A stretch of DNA of 54,013 nucleotides from Bordetella parapertussis (GTDB lineage: Bacteria > Pseudomonadota > Gammaproteobacteria > Burkholderiales > SG8-41). The notes under the pieces are model-generated. The model saw only the letters and a program-made list of their open reading frames with translations. It was not told the origin of the DNA and did no database searches. The position numbers and the translations under genes are program-made. The stretch lies in NCBI GenBank assembly GCA_945885345.1, contig CAMCYP010000024.1, positions 1-54,013 on the forward strand, read 5' to 3'. Below, piece by piece: positions 34,233 to 44,298 of this stretch (the first letter of the stretch is position 1; each line of letters starts with the position of its first letter).

Positions 34233-34253
34233 TAAGTATTTGTTTTTATTAAT
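34233..34253 (-). repeat. AT-rich repeat, copy before the DegT gene
   Basis: A 21-bp string identical to the one at 53444-53464 upstream of recA, embedded in about 40 bases of A/T. Read on the minus strand it begins with the ATTAATAAAAACAA core also seen at 6013 and 16806. It sits in the intergenic space after the terminator. Confidence 0.6.
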
Positions 34254-34341
34254 AATTTTATGATATCGAATCTTGGCCAGTATCGCGGTGCGCCGTGTTT
34301 CACTATGCTCGCTACCCATACTCCATGCGAAGGATGCAGCT

Positions 34342-35451
34342 GTGGCTGACATGAAAGTGCCGTTTCACGATATCGCGCAACGCTATGCCGAAGAGCGCGA
34401 GGAAATCCTTGCCTGCATCGACCGCGTGCTGTCCAAAGGCCATGTATTCCTCAGCGAGGAAGTCGACGAGTTCGAAGCGGCGATCTGCAAATACACCGGC
34501 GCAAAGCATTGCGTGACGCTGAATTCGGGCACCGATGCACTGATGGTCGGGCTGTGGGCGCTGGGCGTCAGCCGTGGCGATGAGGTGATTACCTCTCCGG
34601 TGTCGTTCATCGCCTCGGCCGGGGCCATTGCCCATGTCGGCGCGGTGCCGGTGTTTGCCGAAGTCGGTGATGACCAGAATATCGATCCAGCGGCAATCGA
34701 ACGCAAAATCACGTCGCGCACCAAAGCCATCATGCCGGTGCACTGGACCGGCCGCATCGCTGACATGGACGCGATCAATGCGATTGCAAAAAAATACGGT
34801 CTCGCGGTGATCGAAGATGCGGCACAGGCGATGGGGGCGCGTTACAAGGGGCGCCACGGCGGCACGCTCGCCGCCTGCGGCGCGGTGTCGTCACATCCGC
34901 ACAAAATCCTCGCCGCGTTCGGCGACGGCGGTTTTCTGCTGACGGAGGATGCGGAGTTCGCGCGCAAGGTGCGGCTCTATCGCAATCACGGTCGTGAAGC
35001 GCGCGACAACGCGGTGATGTTCGGCGTCAATTCACGCATGGATACACTGCAGGCGGAGGTGCTCAAGTTTCGCCTGTCACGGCTGGATGCGATCATCGAA
35101 CGCCGTCGCCGTCATGTCGCGCTGTACCGGAGCATCATCAAACCGGGGCCGGTGTATATCCCGCCGGAAACTGCCGACGTGTTTCATCCCTACATGATGT
35201 TTCTGGTGCAGGCTGATGACCGCGACGGCCTGCACAAGCATCTGGAAAAACAGGGTGTGCAGACGCGGGTGTATTACGGTACGCCGCTGCACCTGCACGA
35301 GGCCTCGCAGAAACTCGGCAACAAACGCGGTGATTTTCCGCTGGCGGAGCGGCAGTGCGATCGTGTGCTGGCCTTGCCGCATGCACAGCACCTGAGCGAA
35401 GAGCAGGTGGCGTATGCCGCGGAGCAGGTGAACCGTTATTACGGGAATTGA
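34342..35451 (+). CDS. DegT/DnrJ/EryC1/StrS family PLP aminotransferase
   Basis: A 369-aa sugar-aminotransferase-type enzyme. Visible blocks are LNSGTDALMVGLWALG (phosphate-binding region), IEDAAQAMGA (pyridine-N aspartate) and SHPHKILAAFGDGG with the PLP lysine. Members transfer an amino group to a keto-sugar nucleotide. GTG 34342 is favoured by an AAGGA site 7 bases upstream; ATG 34351 would be 3 codons shorter. No sugar-nucleotide synthesis or glycosyltransferase genes flank it, so its pathway partners must be elsewhere. It is preceded by a terminator and an AT-rich repeat. Confidence 0.88.
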   Translation: MADMKVPFHDIAQRYAEEREEILACIDRVLSKGHVFLSEEVDEFEAAICKYTGAKHCVTLNSGTDALMVGLWALGVSRGDEVITSPVSFIASAGAIAHVGAVPVFAEVGDDQNIDPAAIERKITSRTKAIMPVHWTGRIADMDAINAIAKKYGLAVIEDAAQAMGARYKGRHGGTLAACGAVSSHPHKILAAFGDGGFLLTEDAEFARKVRLYRNHGREARDNAVMFGVNSRMDTLQAEVLKFRLSRLDAIIERRRRHVALYRSIIKPGPVYIPPETADVFHPYMMFLVQADDRDGLHKHLEKQGVQTRVYYGTPLHLHEASQKLGNKRGDFPLAERQCDRVLALPHAQHLSEEQVAYAAEQVNRYYGN

Positions 35452-35457
35452 CTGCGG

Positions 35458-36438
35458 CTAATCCACCTTTGCACCGGTGGACAGGATGATCTTGCCGAAC
35501 TTGTCCGCTTCGGACTGAATGAATCTGCGGTATTCAGCCGGGCTGCTGGTCACGGCCTCGAGACCGAATCCCGCATAACGGTCTTTAACCTCCCGTAGTG
35601 CGTGGATGCGCACGATCTCGGCATTGAGCCGGGTGATGATGGACGGCGGCGTACTTTGCCGTGCAAGCACACCCCAGGAGTTGTCGAGGGCATAACCGGG
35701 GACACCGGATTCAGCGATGGTTGGCATGTCCGGCAGCAGTGTGCTCCGCTTTGCGCTGGTCACTGCCAGTGCGCGCAGTTTGCCGGCTCTGGTGTGCGGC
35801 AAGGCGATCGGCATGTCGGAGAACACGATTTCCAGCCGGCCACCCAGCAGGTCATTGAGGGCGAGGATGGTGCCCTTGTACGGCACGTGGATCAGGCTCA
35901 CGCCGGCCATCGTCTTGAACAGTTCGCCCGCGGAATAGGACAGCGTACCGGCGCCACCGGAACCGAAGTTGAGATAGCCGGTTTTGGTGCGCGCCAGCTG
36001 CACCAACTCCTGCACCGATTTTGCCGGCACGCCGGGATGGATCACCAGCAATTGCGGCGCGATGGCCACCAGGCTGATCGGCGCGAAATCACGCAGCGTG
36101 TCGTAACCGACCTTGTAGAGAAACGGGTTGGTGGCGAACTGGCTCATGTTGGCATGCAGCAGCGTGTAGCCGTCGGCGGGTGCGCGCATCGCGATTTCGG
36201 CACCGATGATGCCGCTGGCGCCGGGGCGGGTATCGATCACGACCTGCTGGCCCCAGGCCTCGGTCATTTTCTGGCCGAGGATGCGGGCAATGGTGTCGGA
36301 GGTACCGCCGGGTGAGAACGGCACGATCATGCGGATCGGCTTGACGGGATAAGCCTGTGCGGCAGCGTTACCCGCAATCCATGTCAAACAGCTGCAAAAA
36401 AAAATGCACAGCTTGCCTGTTGTGGATATGCCCCGCAT
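35458..36438 (-). CDS. TTT-family (Bug) periplasmic substrate-binding protein, copy 6
   Basis: A 326-aa binding protein. Its signal peptide ends ...GNAAA|QAYPVKP and contains three cysteines (CIFFCSC), unusual for the family; the last lies near the hydrophobic core rather than in a lipobox, so lipidation is unlikely. The mature part has MIVPFSPGGTSDTIAR, where the loop reads GGTSD, and DTRPGASGIIG. ATG 36438 is set by GGAGGAAAACC. It converges on the DegT gene with only 6 bases between the stop codons. Confidence 0.9.
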   Translation of the reverse strand: MRGISTTGKLCIFFCSCLTWIAGNAAAQAYPVKPIRMIVPFSPGGTSDTIARILGQKMTEAWGQQVVIDTRPGASGIIGAEIAMRAPADGYTLLHANMSQFATNPFLYKVGYDTLRDFAPISLVAIAPQLLVIHPGVPAKSVQELVQLARTKTGYLNFGSGGAGTLSYSAGELFKTMAGVSLIHVPYKGTILALNDLLGGRLEIVFSDMPIALPHTRAGKLRALAVTSAKRSTLLPDMPTIAESGVPGYALDNSWGVLARQSTPPSIITRLNAEIVRIHALREVKDRYAGFGLEAVTSSPAEYRRFIQSEADKFGKIILSTGAKVD

Positions 36439-36584
36439 GGTTTTCCTCCGCCCGCAGCCTGTGTTCAGACAAGGTGAAATCTGCGCTCAGATTAGCACCG
36501 TACCGGGCGGCGAAATCCGGTTTTTGAGTATGTGGACAAGGTTTGCACGAGGCTGAATTTTCGCCGCATTTTAGTGTGCATTTT

Positions 36585-38372
36585 TTAACTCTTTGCCTGC
36601 GGAAATCCGGCCTGCGGCCCGATGGCGTCGGCCTCGAACAGCTCCTTCAGCTGTTCGGCGGCGTCACGCGTGGTCTGGATCAACTGCGCTTCGTCGTGTT
36701 GCGCAGCGTACTGCGCTTTCAACTGTTCTTCGTCATGGTGCTTGAACAGCGTGATTGCGCGTTCTGCCGCGGCGACGCCCAGACCCAGCTGCAGCAGCGC
36801 GCGGTGCGCGGCCTCGAGGCTGGAGGGAAAAGTTTCGCGGAATATCGCGGTGATGCCGAGTTTGCGCAGCTGGAAGTAATGCTGGCGATTGCGGGCGCGG
36901 GCGAGGATGGCCAGCTTCGGGAAGTGCCGGCGCACCATCTGCGCGGTACGCACCGAGGCTTCGACGTCATCGACCGCCAGCACGAACAGCCCGGCTTCAC
37001 CGGCCTTGGCTGCTTCCAGCAATTCGAGGCGTGATGCATCGCCGAAATACACCTTGTTGCCGAAGCGGCGCACGAAATCGACCTGCTGGTAATTGGCTTC
37101 GAGCGCGGTGAAATGGATGCCGCACATGCGCAGCACCCGCGCCACGATCTGGCCGTAACGGCCGAAGCCGGCGATGATCACCGGGCTGGCCGGGCCATCG
37201 ATGGTGTCGTATTCCGGCGGCGCGGTGCGCTCCAGCCAGCGCGTGAGCAGCCGTTCGTGCAGCGCAAACACGCCGGGTGCGAACAGCATCGAGATTGTCA
37301 CCACCAGGATCAGCAATTGCGCGGTCGGCCGGTCGAGCGCGCCGAGGGTGATGGCGGCGGCAAACAGCACAAAGGCGAATTCCCCGCCTTCGGACAGCAT
37401 CACTGCGGTGCGTTGTGCTGTTTCATTGTCGCAGCCGCGCAGGCGGGCGATGGCGTACACGATCGCGGCCTTGCTGGCGATCAATCCCAGCGCGAGGCCG
37501 ACGACCAGCAGCGGTTGCGCGCGCAGCAGGCCGATGTCGGCGCTCATGCCCACCGCCATGAAAAACAATCCCAGCAACAATCCCTTGAACGGTTCGATGT
37601 CGGCCTTGAGTTCGTGGGTGAATTCGGAATCGGCGAGTACCACGCCGGCGAGGAAGGCGCCCAGCGCCATCGACAGTCCGATCCGGTCCATGATCGCCGC
37701 GGCAGCGATCACCACCAGCAACGCTGCCGCGGTGAACACTTCGTGGCTGCCGTGGGTGGCAATGAATTTGAGCAGCGGATGCACGACACGGCGTCCGCCG
37801 ACGATCACGATGGCGATGGCCGCCACGCCCTTGGCTGCAGAAATCCAGTTGGCGTCGGTCTGGTCGCCACCGAGCAGTGGCAGCAGTGCCAGCAACGGAA
37901 TCACCGCCAGATCCTGGAACAGCAGCACCGCAAACGATTCGCGGCCGTGCGGCTGGCCGAGCTGGCCTTTTTCCGCCAGCGCCGACAGCACCAGTGCGGT
38001 GGAGGACATCGCACCGGCGAACCCCGCGATCACTGCCGCCTGCCACGACAGGCCGGCCATGATGCCTATCCCCGCCAGCAGCAGGCCGGTGATGCCAACC
38101 TGCGCGCCGCCGAAACCGAATACCGGACGGCGCAGCGCCCACAGCCGCGAGGGTTCGAGTTCCAGCCCGATCAGGAACAGCAGCAGCACCACGCCGAATT
38201 CGGCGAAATGCAGCGTCGTTTCGACTTCGGCGACGACCCCGAATCCCCAGGGTCCGACCAGTATTCCGGCGGCGAGATAACCGAGCACGGCGCCGAGTTT
38301 GAAGCGCTGGAACAGCGGCACCAGCAGCACCGCGGTCAGCATGAATAGGGCGATTTGTTCAAGCAATGACAT
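36585..38372 (-). CDS. Kef-type monovalent cation:proton antiporter (CPA2) with RCK domain
   Basis: A 595-aa protein. Residues 1-380 form a 12-13-segment CPA2 membrane domain (GYLAAGILVGPWGFG, LLLFLIGLELEPSRLW). Residues about 395-520 are a cytoplasmic RCK_N Rossmann domain (PVIIAGFGRYGQIVARVL; FGDASRLELLEAA) that binds NAD(H) or glutathione adducts and gates the channel. This is the layout of KefB/KefC, which efflux potassium during electrophile stress. The usual KefF/KefG ancillary quinone reductase gene is not adjacent. ATG 38372 is the conserved MSLLEQ start; longer frames upstream are not conserved. Confidence 0.92.
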   Translation of the reverse strand: MSLLEQIALFMLTAVLLVPLFQRFKLGAVLGYLAAGILVGPWGFGVVAEVETTLHFAEFGVVLLLFLIGLELEPSRLWALRRPVFGFGGAQVGITGLLLAGIGIMAGLSWQAAVIAGFAGAMSSTALVLSALAEKGQLGQPHGRESFAVLLFQDLAVIPLLALLPLLGGDQTDANWISAAKGVAAIAIVIVGGRRVVHPLLKFIATHGSHEVFTAAALLVVIAAAAIMDRIGLSMALGAFLAGVVLADSEFTHELKADIEPFKGLLLGLFFMAVGMSADIGLLRAQPLLVVGLALGLIASKAAIVYAIARLRGCDNETAQRTAVMLSEGGEFAFVLFAAAITLGALDRPTAQLLILVVTISMLFAPGVFALHERLLTRWLERTAPPEYDTIDGPASPVIIAGFGRYGQIVARVLRMCGIHFTALEANYQQVDFVRRFGNKVYFGDASRLELLEAAKAGEAGLFVLAVDDVEASVRTAQMVRRHFPKLAILARARNRQHYFQLRKLGITAIFRETFPSSLEAAHRALLQLGLGVAAAERAITLFKHHDEEQLKAQYAAQHDEAQLIQTTRDAAEQLKELFEADAIGPQAGFPQAKS

Positions 38373-38503
38373 GGGCGGAACCTCGTGATGACGGGGTGGC
38401 GTGCGCAACCGGCGGTGATGCGCGGCGGGTTGCGGGCGCACGAGGCGCACACCCTGCCGGGATCACACGGCGCAGCGCCGAGTGTATCCCGGAGGCGGGG
38501 ATA

Positions 38504-39394
38504 TCAGTAGCTGGTGGACGCGGGTTTGCGCTGTTCGGCAATGAAGCTGCGGATTTCGCTGACCAGCCGCGGGTCACCCTGGATGCCGGTTTTGCCGGTG
38601 TGCGACACACCTTCAAGCAAGACCAGTTTCATTGCGGGACGTATGGTCTTCAATTCCTGCATGTCCTTCAGCGTGTGGTCCAGTGTGCCGACAATGCCCA
38701 GCGTCGGTACTTGGACCGCAGCCATCTGTTCCGCAGTGACCGCCTGATCCTTGTAGCCGCGCAGCGATGCCGCGGTGGCCAACTGGTCAAAATTCCTGTC
38801 GGCGCGGCAGGCGGCGATGCGCTGCTGGATTTCTTCTTCGGTGGGTTTCATGCCGGCAGGCGCCTGACGCATGACGCGGCTGCGGCTGATGCAGTCGCGG
38901 GCGATTTCGGCGGCTTCGGTCTCGATGCGCGGGTTGTTGGCTTCTTTCGGCGAGCGGCCTGCGCCGGCAACCTGCACGCCCGTCAGGAAGCGTTCCGGGT
39001 GCAGCGTCAGCAGTTGCGCGACAGTGCTGCTGCCGAGCGAGAAACCGATGATGTGCGCGCGCTCGATTTTCAGCGCGTCGAGGATGCGCACCACATCCAG
39101 CGCCTGCTGCCGGCCATAGGCGGCGGGATCGCGCGGTGAATCGCTTTTGCCGTGGCCGCGGGCATCAAAGGCGATGACGCGGAAGTCTTTCGCCAAATTG
39201 TCGACCACGCCGCGCGTGGTCCAGCTTTCGAGGTTCGAGGTGCCGCCGTGCAGCAGCACGATGGCTTCGCCCTTGCCGGTATCGATGTAGCGGATTTTGA
39301 CGCCGCTGGCGTCGAGGTATTTGTCTTCAAGTGCCAGAGACGGTGCGGTGGAAAAACACAGCAGCAGTGCGGTGTAACGGATGAACGGGTTCAT
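38504..39394 (-). CDS. exported alpha/beta hydrolase
   Basis: A 296-aa hydrolase with an N-terminal signal peptide (about residues 1-21, ending SLA). The catalytic machinery is complete: oxyanion region LLHGGTSNLESW, nucleophile elbow GFSLGSS, acid in GTLDHTL and His in GVSHTGK. The export signal suggests a periplasmic or secreted esterase or lactonase. ATG 39394 follows GGGGGAGCCCC. It is transcribed leftward, independent of the Kef gene (131 bases downstream). Substrate unknown. Confidence 0.85.
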   Translation of the reverse strand: MNPFIRYTALLLCFSTAPSLALEDKYLDASGVKIRYIDTGKGEAIVLLHGGTSNLESWTTRGVVDNLAKDFRVIAFDARGHGKSDSPRDPAAYGRQQALDVVRILDALKIERAHIIGFSLGSSTVAQLLTLHPERFLTGVQVAGAGRSPKEANNPRIETEAAEIARDCISRSRVMRQAPAGMKPTEEEIQQRIAACRADRNFDQLATAASLRGYKDQAVTAEQMAAVQVPTLGIVGTLDHTLKDMQELKTIRPAMKLVLLEGVSHTGKTGIQGDPRLVSEIRSFIAEQRKPASTSY

Positions 39395-39520
39395 GGGGCT
39401 CCCCCTTGCGTTGTGCATTATTGTTATTGAGTCCGGTATGAAGCTTAGCGAAATCCGGGTTGCATATATGCGCTATGAAGCGGGGTGCTGTGATGCGGGT
39501 TGTTGTGTAGAGTTGCGCTG

Positions 39521-40618
39521 TCAGGCCTCGATCATGAATTTTTTCAGCAGCGCCGGATCGGGATCGACACCGAGGCCCGGGCCTTGCGGAATGGCGAAGC
39601 GGCCGTTTTTCGGATTGATGGCGTCGCCGAGCGGATTCTCTGCGAAATCGCAGTAGAAACGCTCCACCCAGGGTTGCTGCGCCTGCGCCGCGCAGACATG
39701 GATGGAGGCCAGCAGTCCGGGGCCGAAGTAGGCCGAATGCGGCACCACGCGCACGCCGTGGGCTTCGCCCAGCGCGAACACTTTCTGCATTTCGGTAACA
39801 CCACCGACTTTGGTAACGCTCGGTTGTGCGACATCCAGCGAGCCGCGTTCGAACAGGCGCTGGAATTCATTGACGCTACCGACGTTTTCACCGGCGGCAA
39901 CGGGGATGCCGCCTTCGGCGCGTACCCGGGCCAGGCCGGCATGGTCTTCCGGCGGCCACACCGGTTCTTCGAGGAATTCGAGATCGAGGTCGTACAGCAC
40001 CTTGCACATGGCCACGGCCTGCAGCGGCGTCCACGGCGTGCTGCAGTCGACCATCAGCGGCACGCCGTCACCTGCGGCGCGGCGCGCGGCGCGGATGATG
40101 GCGGGATCGATTTCATGGATCTTGATCAGCTTGTAGCCGCGGCCCAGCGCTTCGGCAATGCGCGGTTCCAGCGCCTCGGCCTTGCCGTAGCGCAGCAGGC
40201 TGGCATAGGCGGGCAGGTCGGTGCGTGTGCTGCCGCCGAGCAATTGGTAGAGCGGCCGGTTGGCGATTTTTCCGGCGATGTCCCACAGCGCGATGTCGAT
40301 GGCGGACATGCCATACATCGCCGGGCCGTTGCGGCCGGCGCCGTGCAGGGTGTGTGCAAGATCGTGCATCAGTGCGCTGATGGCGGTCGGGTCACGCCCG
40401 ATGCACAACGGTGCAATCATGCGGTCGATTGCGGTGCGGGTGACTGGCCACACGCGGTGGCCGAAGGCTTCACCCCAGCCGCTGATGCCGGCGTCGGTGT
40501 CGACGCGCACCAGCAGGGTTTCAATCGCGGTGCGCGGGCGTCCGCCGACCATCGGCGTGTCGCCGGCGATGAGCATTGGCATGGAAGTGACGAAGGTGGT
40601 GACGGCGGTAATTTTCAT
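39521..40618 (-). CDS. mandelate racemase / muconate lactonizing enzyme family protein
   Basis: A 365-aa enolase-superfamily enzyme, not closely related to the tartrate-dehydratase-like protein at 5.6 kb. The first base is the Lys in YKLIKIHEID (KxH type), then metal ligands in MVDCST, EEPVW and AAGEN, and a His in VVPHSAYFGPG as the second acid/base. This pattern suits racemases and acid-sugar dehydratases, but the metal motif VDCST is atypical (VDxN is more usual). It lies 24 bases upstream of... and on the same strand as the LysE-type exporter gene, which precedes it in transcription. Substrate unknown. Confidence 0.85.
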   Translation of the reverse strand: MKITAVTTFVTSMPMLIAGDTPMVGGRPRTAIETLLVRVDTDAGISGWGEAFGHRVWPVTRTAIDRMIAPLCIGRDPTAISALMHDLAHTLHGAGRNGPAMYGMSAIDIALWDIAGKIANRPLYQLLGGSTRTDLPAYASLLRYGKAEALEPRIAEALGRGYKLIKIHEIDPAIIRAARRAAGDGVPLMVDCSTPWTPLQAVAMCKVLYDLDLEFLEEPVWPPEDHAGLARVRAEGGIPVAAGENVGSVNEFQRLFERGSLDVAQPSVTKVGGVTEMQKVFALGEAHGVRVVPHSAYFGPGLLASIHVCAAQAQQPWVERFYCDFAENPLGDAINPKNGRFAIPQGPGLGVDPDPALLKKFMIEA

Positions 40619-40642
40619 GAGGTCATCCGGGAAATTGAGAAT

Positions 40643-41278
40643 TTAGCCGCGGCGCGGCTCAAGCGCGAGTCGGATCGCCAGCGCGGCGAGCACGCCGCCC
40701 ATCACGTAGCGCTGTGCGGCCAGCCACAACGGATTGCGCGCGAACCATGCGGCGATGCCCGCCGCCGACAGCGCGATCAGCAGGTTGATCGTGAAGCTCA
40801 CCGAAATCTGCGTGATGCCGAGCACGATGCTTTGCGCGAATACCGGACCGCGTGCGGTGTCGATGAATTGCGGAAAAATGGACAGGTAGAACACCGCCAC
40901 CTTGGGGTTCAGCAGGTTGGTGAGGAAACCCGTCAGCAGCAGTTTGCGCGGTGAGTCCGGCGCCAGCGCACGCGGCTCGAACGGCGAGCGCGCGCCGGGT
41001 TTGACGGCTTCCCACGCCAGCCACAGCAGGTACAGCGCGCCCAGCCACTTCAGCAGTTCGTAGGCCAGCGGGATGGCGAGGAATATCGCCGAGAGCCCGA
41101 TCGCCGCGGCCAGCATGTGCACAAAAAATCCGCCAATCACGCCGAACAGCGAGATCACCCCTGCGGCGCGGCCCTGGCAGATGGAGCGCGAGATCAGGTA
41201 AATCATGTTGGGGCCGGGCGTCAGCACCATCAGCAGGGCGGCGCCGGCGAAAATCAGCAGGTCGGGGAGGGGAATCAC
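40643..41278 (-). CDS. LysE/RhtB family amino-acid exporter
   Basis: A 211-aa inner-membrane exporter with six hydrophobic segments. The family signature LTPGPNMIYLISRS is at about residues 18-31 and NPKVAVFYLSIFPQFI in the middle. GTG 41278 is used because the protein proper begins VIPLPDLLIFAG; the long in-frame ATG frame upstream is implausible. Family members export amino acids or homoserine lactones. It is 24 bases upstream of the enolase-superfamily enzyme on the same strand, so the two may form a small operon. It is divergent from glyA across about 170 bases. Confidence 0.88.
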   Translation of the reverse strand: MIPLPDLLIFAGAALLMVLTPGPNMIYLISRSICQGRAAGVISLFGVIGGFFVHMLAAAIGLSAIFLAIPLAYELLKWLGALYLLWLAWEAVKPGARSPFEPRALAPDSPRKLLLTGFLTNLLNPKVAVFYLSIFPQFIDTARGPVFAQSIVLGITQISVSFTINLLIALSAAGIAAWFARNPLWLAAQRYVMGGVLAALAIRLALEPRRG

Positions 41279-41445
41279 GGGATGGGTATGCAGCCGGACG
41301 ATATCGGTATGCCCCGAGTTTACCGAAGATTGCGCAGGAACAAGGCCCTGCGCGGCACAATGCGGCCTCCTGTTATGCGGGGTGGGTGTGTTTCGCATGA
41401 TAAAATTCGGCGTTCCAGCCGGTAACCACCGAACAGTCCCCGCCC

Positions 41446-42696
41446 ATGACCATTTTCACGAATACCCTCGAAACCACCGATCCTGAAATCTTCCGTGTTG
41501 TGCAGCAGGAAGCACAGCGTCAGGAAGACCACATCGAGCTGATCGCTTCCGAGAACTATGCCAGCCCGGCCGTGCTCGCTGCGCAGGGTTCGGTGCTGAC
41601 CAACAAGTACGCCGAGGGGTATCCCGGCAAGCGCTATTACGGCGGTTGTGAATATGTCGACATCGCCGAACAGCTGGCGATCGACCGTGCGAAAGAACTG
41701 TTCAAGGCCGGTTATGCCAATGTGCAGCCGCATTCCGGTGCGCAGGCCAACGCCGCGGTATTCCTTGCGACGCTGCAACCGGGGGACGCCATCCTCGGCA
41801 TGCGCTTGTCCGACGGCGGCCACCTGACGCACGGTTCCAAGGTCAACATCAGCGGCAAGTACTACAGTGCCGCATCGTATGGCCTCAACCCGGAAACCCA
41901 GGAAATCGATTACGACGAAGTGGCGGAACTGGCCAAGGTGCGCAAACCGAAGCTGATCGTCGCCGGCGCCTCGGCGTACTCCCTGGTCATCGACTGGAAA
42001 CGTTTTCGCCAGATCGCTGATGACGTCGGCGCGCTGTTGATGGCTGACATGGCGCATTACGCCGGCCTGGTGGCTGCGGGGCTGTATCCGAGCCCGGTGG
42101 GCATCGCCGATTTTGTCACCACCACCACGCACAAGACGCTGCGCGGTCCGCGCGGCGGGCTGATTCTCGCTGATGCACGGCACGAGAAGGTGTTGAACTC
42201 CGCGGTATTCCCCGGCTCACAGGGCGGCCCGCTGATGCATGTCATTGCCGCCAAGGCGGTGGCGTTGAAAGAAGCGATGTCGAAGGACTTCCGCAGTTAC
42301 CAGCAGCAGGTGCTCGACAACGCGCGGGTGATGTCGAAGGTGATGCAGGAGCGCGGCTACCGCATCGTTTCCGGCCGCACCGATTGCCACCTGTTCCTGC
42401 TCGACCTGCGCGAAAAACCGGTGACCGGCCTTGAAGCCGAGCAGGCGCTGGGCCGCGCCAATATCACCGTCAACAAAAATTCAGTGCCCAACGACACCCG
42501 TACCCCGACCGTGACCAGCGGTGTGCGCATCGGCTCGCCGGCGATGACCACGCGCGGCTTCAAGGAGCATGAAGCTGAAAAACTCGGCAACCTGATCGCC
42601 GACGTGCTCGACGCGCCGCAGGACGAAGCCGTGATAAACCGTGTGCGTGCCGGCGTCAAAACGCTGTGCGACAAATTCCCGGTGTACCAGAGCTGA
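41446..42696 (+). CDS. glyA: serine hydroxymethyltransferase
   Basis: A 416-aa PLP enzyme converting serine and tetrahydrofolate to glycine and 5,10-methylene-THF. The PLP lysine is Lys230 in [14 protein letters not shown]. Other conserved blocks are [25 protein letters not shown] and the C-terminal [21 protein letters not shown]. Length matches bacterial GlyA exactly. It begins the conserved betaproteobacterial run glyA-nrdR-rib genes. An AT-rich TGATAAAAT element about 45 bases upstream may be part of its promoter, though no clear -35 was found. Confidence 0.97.
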   Translation: MTIFTNTLETTDPEIFRVVQQEAQRQEDHIELIASENYASPAVLAAQGSVLTNKYAEGYPGKRYYGGCEYVDIAEQLAIDRAKELFKAGYANVQPHSGAQANAAVFLATLQPGDAILGMRLSDGGHLTHGSKVNISGKYYSAASYGLNPETQEIDYDEVAELAKVRKPKLIVAGASAYSLVIDWKRFRQIADDVGALLMADMAHYAGLVAAGLYPSPVGIADFVTTTTHKTLRGPRGGLILADARHEKVLNSAVFPGSQGGPLMHVIAAKAVALKEAMSKDFRSYQQQVLDNARVMSKVMQERGYRIVSGRTDCHLFLLDLREKPVTGLEAEQALGRANITVNKNSVPNDTRTPTVTSGVRIGSPAMTTRGFKEHEAEKLGNLIADVLDAPQDEAVINRVRAGVKTLCDKFPVYQS

Positions 42697-42718
42697 ACCG
42701 AGAGACTGACTGCACCGA

Positions 42719-43180
42719 ATGAAATGCCCTTTCTGCAAATCGGATGAAACCCAGGTCATTGACTCGCGCGAGAGTGATGACGGGGAGAGCATTCGCCGGC
42801 GCCGTAAATGCGTCACCTGCAGCAAGCGTTTCACGACCTACGAGACGGTTGAGCTGCGCATGCCGCAGGTGGTCAAGCAGGACGGCAGCCGCGCCGAGTT
42901 CGACATGGCCAAGCTGCGCACCAGTTTCATGCGCGCGCTGCACAAGCGCCCGGTGCCGACGCCGCTGGTCGACGAAGCCATCGGCGCACTGACCAATGAA
43001 CTGCTGTCGCTGGGTGAGCGTGAAGTGCAGGCGCGTCGTGTCGGCGAAATGGTGATGCGCGAGCTGAAAAAACTCGACGAAGTTGCCTACATCCGTTTTG
43101 CCTCGGTCTATCGCAGCTTTCAGGGTGTCGATGATTTCACCGACGCGATCAAGGAAGTGCGCAAGCCGGTCCGCAAGTAA
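42719..43180 (+). CDS. nrdR: transcriptional repressor NrdR
   Basis: A 153-aa ATP-cone repressor of ribonucleotide reductase genes. The N-terminal zinc ribbon has the four expected cysteines (MKCPFC and CVTC) around VIDSR and RRRRK. The ATP-cone domain begins VVKQDGSR. Length is typical. It is 22 bases after glyA, an arrangement also common in gammaproteobacteria and other betaproteobacteria. Its NrdR-box targets are not in this window. Confidence 0.96.
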   Translation: MKCPFCKSDETQVIDSRESDDGESIRRRRKCVTCSKRFTTYETVELRMPQVVKQDGSRAEFDMAKLRTSFMRALHKRPVPTPLVDEAIGALTNELLSLGEREVQARRVGEMVMRELKKLDEVAYIRFASVYRSFQGVDDFTDAIKEVRKPVRK

Positions 43181-43212
43181 CGCCGGTCGCCGCGGCGGCG
43201 ATGGAAAAAAAC

Positions 43213-44298
43213 ATGTTCACACCCGACGATTATCACCACATGGCTTATGCGCTGGAACTCGCGGCGCGCGGTCTGTACACGACCACACCCAATCCGCGCG
43301 TTGGTTGCGTGATCGTCAAAAACAACAAGGTGGTCGGAGAGGGCTGGCACGAAAAGGCCGGCGCGGCGCATGCTGAACCGATTGCGCTGCAGCATGCGCG
43401 CAGCAAGGCGGCGGGTGCCACGGTGTATGTGACGCTGGAGCCCTGTGCCCACCACGGCCGCACGCCGCCCTGTGTCGATGCGCTGCTGAAGGCGAAACCG
43501 GCGCGAGTGGTCGCGGCGATGCAGGATCCAAATCCGAAAACGTCGGGCAAGGGTTTCGATCAATTGCGCGCTGCCGGCATCCAGGTTGATGTCGGTCTGA
43601 TGGAAATGGAAGCGCGTGAGCTGAACATCGGTTTCATTGCGCGCATGACCCGCGGCACACCCTGGGTGCGCATGAAAATCGCTGCCAGCCTTGATGGCCG
43701 CACTGCGCTGGCCAACGGCCAGAGCCAGTGGATCACCGGTGCCGAAGCGCGGCGTGACGGCCATGCCTGGCGCGCGCGTGCCTGTGCAGTGCTGACGGGT
43801 GTCGGCACGGTCAAGGACGACAATCCGCAGCTGACGGTGCGCGACGTGATGACCAGCCGTCAGCCGATGCGGGTGGTGGTGGATAGCCGGATGCAGACGC
43901 CGCTGAAGTCGAATGTGCTCGGACCGGGCACGCTGATCGCCGCCGCCGGTGCCGATGTGCCGCGCAGCGTGGCCCTGCGTGCGCAGGGCGCGGAAGTTGT
44001 GGTGCTGCCCAATCATGAAGGCAAGGTGGAGTTGCCGGCACTGATACAGGAGCTGGCGCGCCGCGGCTGCAATGAAATCCATGTCGAGGCCGGCTACAAG
44101 CTGAACGGCTCGCTGCTCGCCGAAGGACTGGTCGATGAATTGCTGATTTACATGGCGCCCTGCATTCTGGGTGACACCGCAAAAGGCATGTTCCATCTGC
44201 CGCCGCTGGAAAACCTGGCTGGCCGGCACAAGCTGAAGATTACCGATATCCGCCTGCTCGGTGACGATGTGCGAGTGCTGGCGAGGGTGAACAAATAA
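43213..44298 (+). CDS. ribD: bifunctional riboflavin deaminase/reductase RibD
   Basis: A 361-aa enzyme for steps 2 and 3 of riboflavin synthesis. The deaminase domain holds the zinc site HAEPIAL plus PCAHHGRTPPC. The reductase domain starts near VRMKIAASLDGRTAL and continues to the C-terminus. ATG 43213 begins the conserved MFxxxD opening and has GGAAA about 8 bases upstream; ATG 43201 is in frame but lacks a ribosome site. Its stop codon overlaps the ribE start (TAATG), so the two are translationally coupled. It lies 32 bases after nrdR. Confidence 0.95.
   Translation: MFTPDDYHHMAYALELAARGLYTTTPNPRVGCVIVKNNKVVGEGWHEKAGAAHAEPIALQHARSKAAGATVYVTLEPCAHHGRTPPCVDALLKAKPARVVAAMQDPNPKTSGKGFDQLRAAGIQVDVGLMEMEARELNIGFIARMTRGTPWVRMKIAASLDGRTALANGQSQWITGAEARRDGHAWRARACAVLTGVGTVKDDNPQLTVRDVMTSRQPMRVVVDSRMQTPLKSNVLGPGTLIAAAGADVPRSVALRAQGAEVVVLPNHEGKVELPALIQELARRGCNEIHVEAGYKLNGSLLAEGLVDELLIYMAPCILGDTAKGMFHLPPLENLAGRHKLKITDIRLLGDDVRVLARVNK

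Noticed and set aside
37113..38348. 411-codon rightward open frame over the Kef antiporter
   Set aside because: Shadow of a strongly conserved membrane protein; the translation is Gln/His/Arg-rich.
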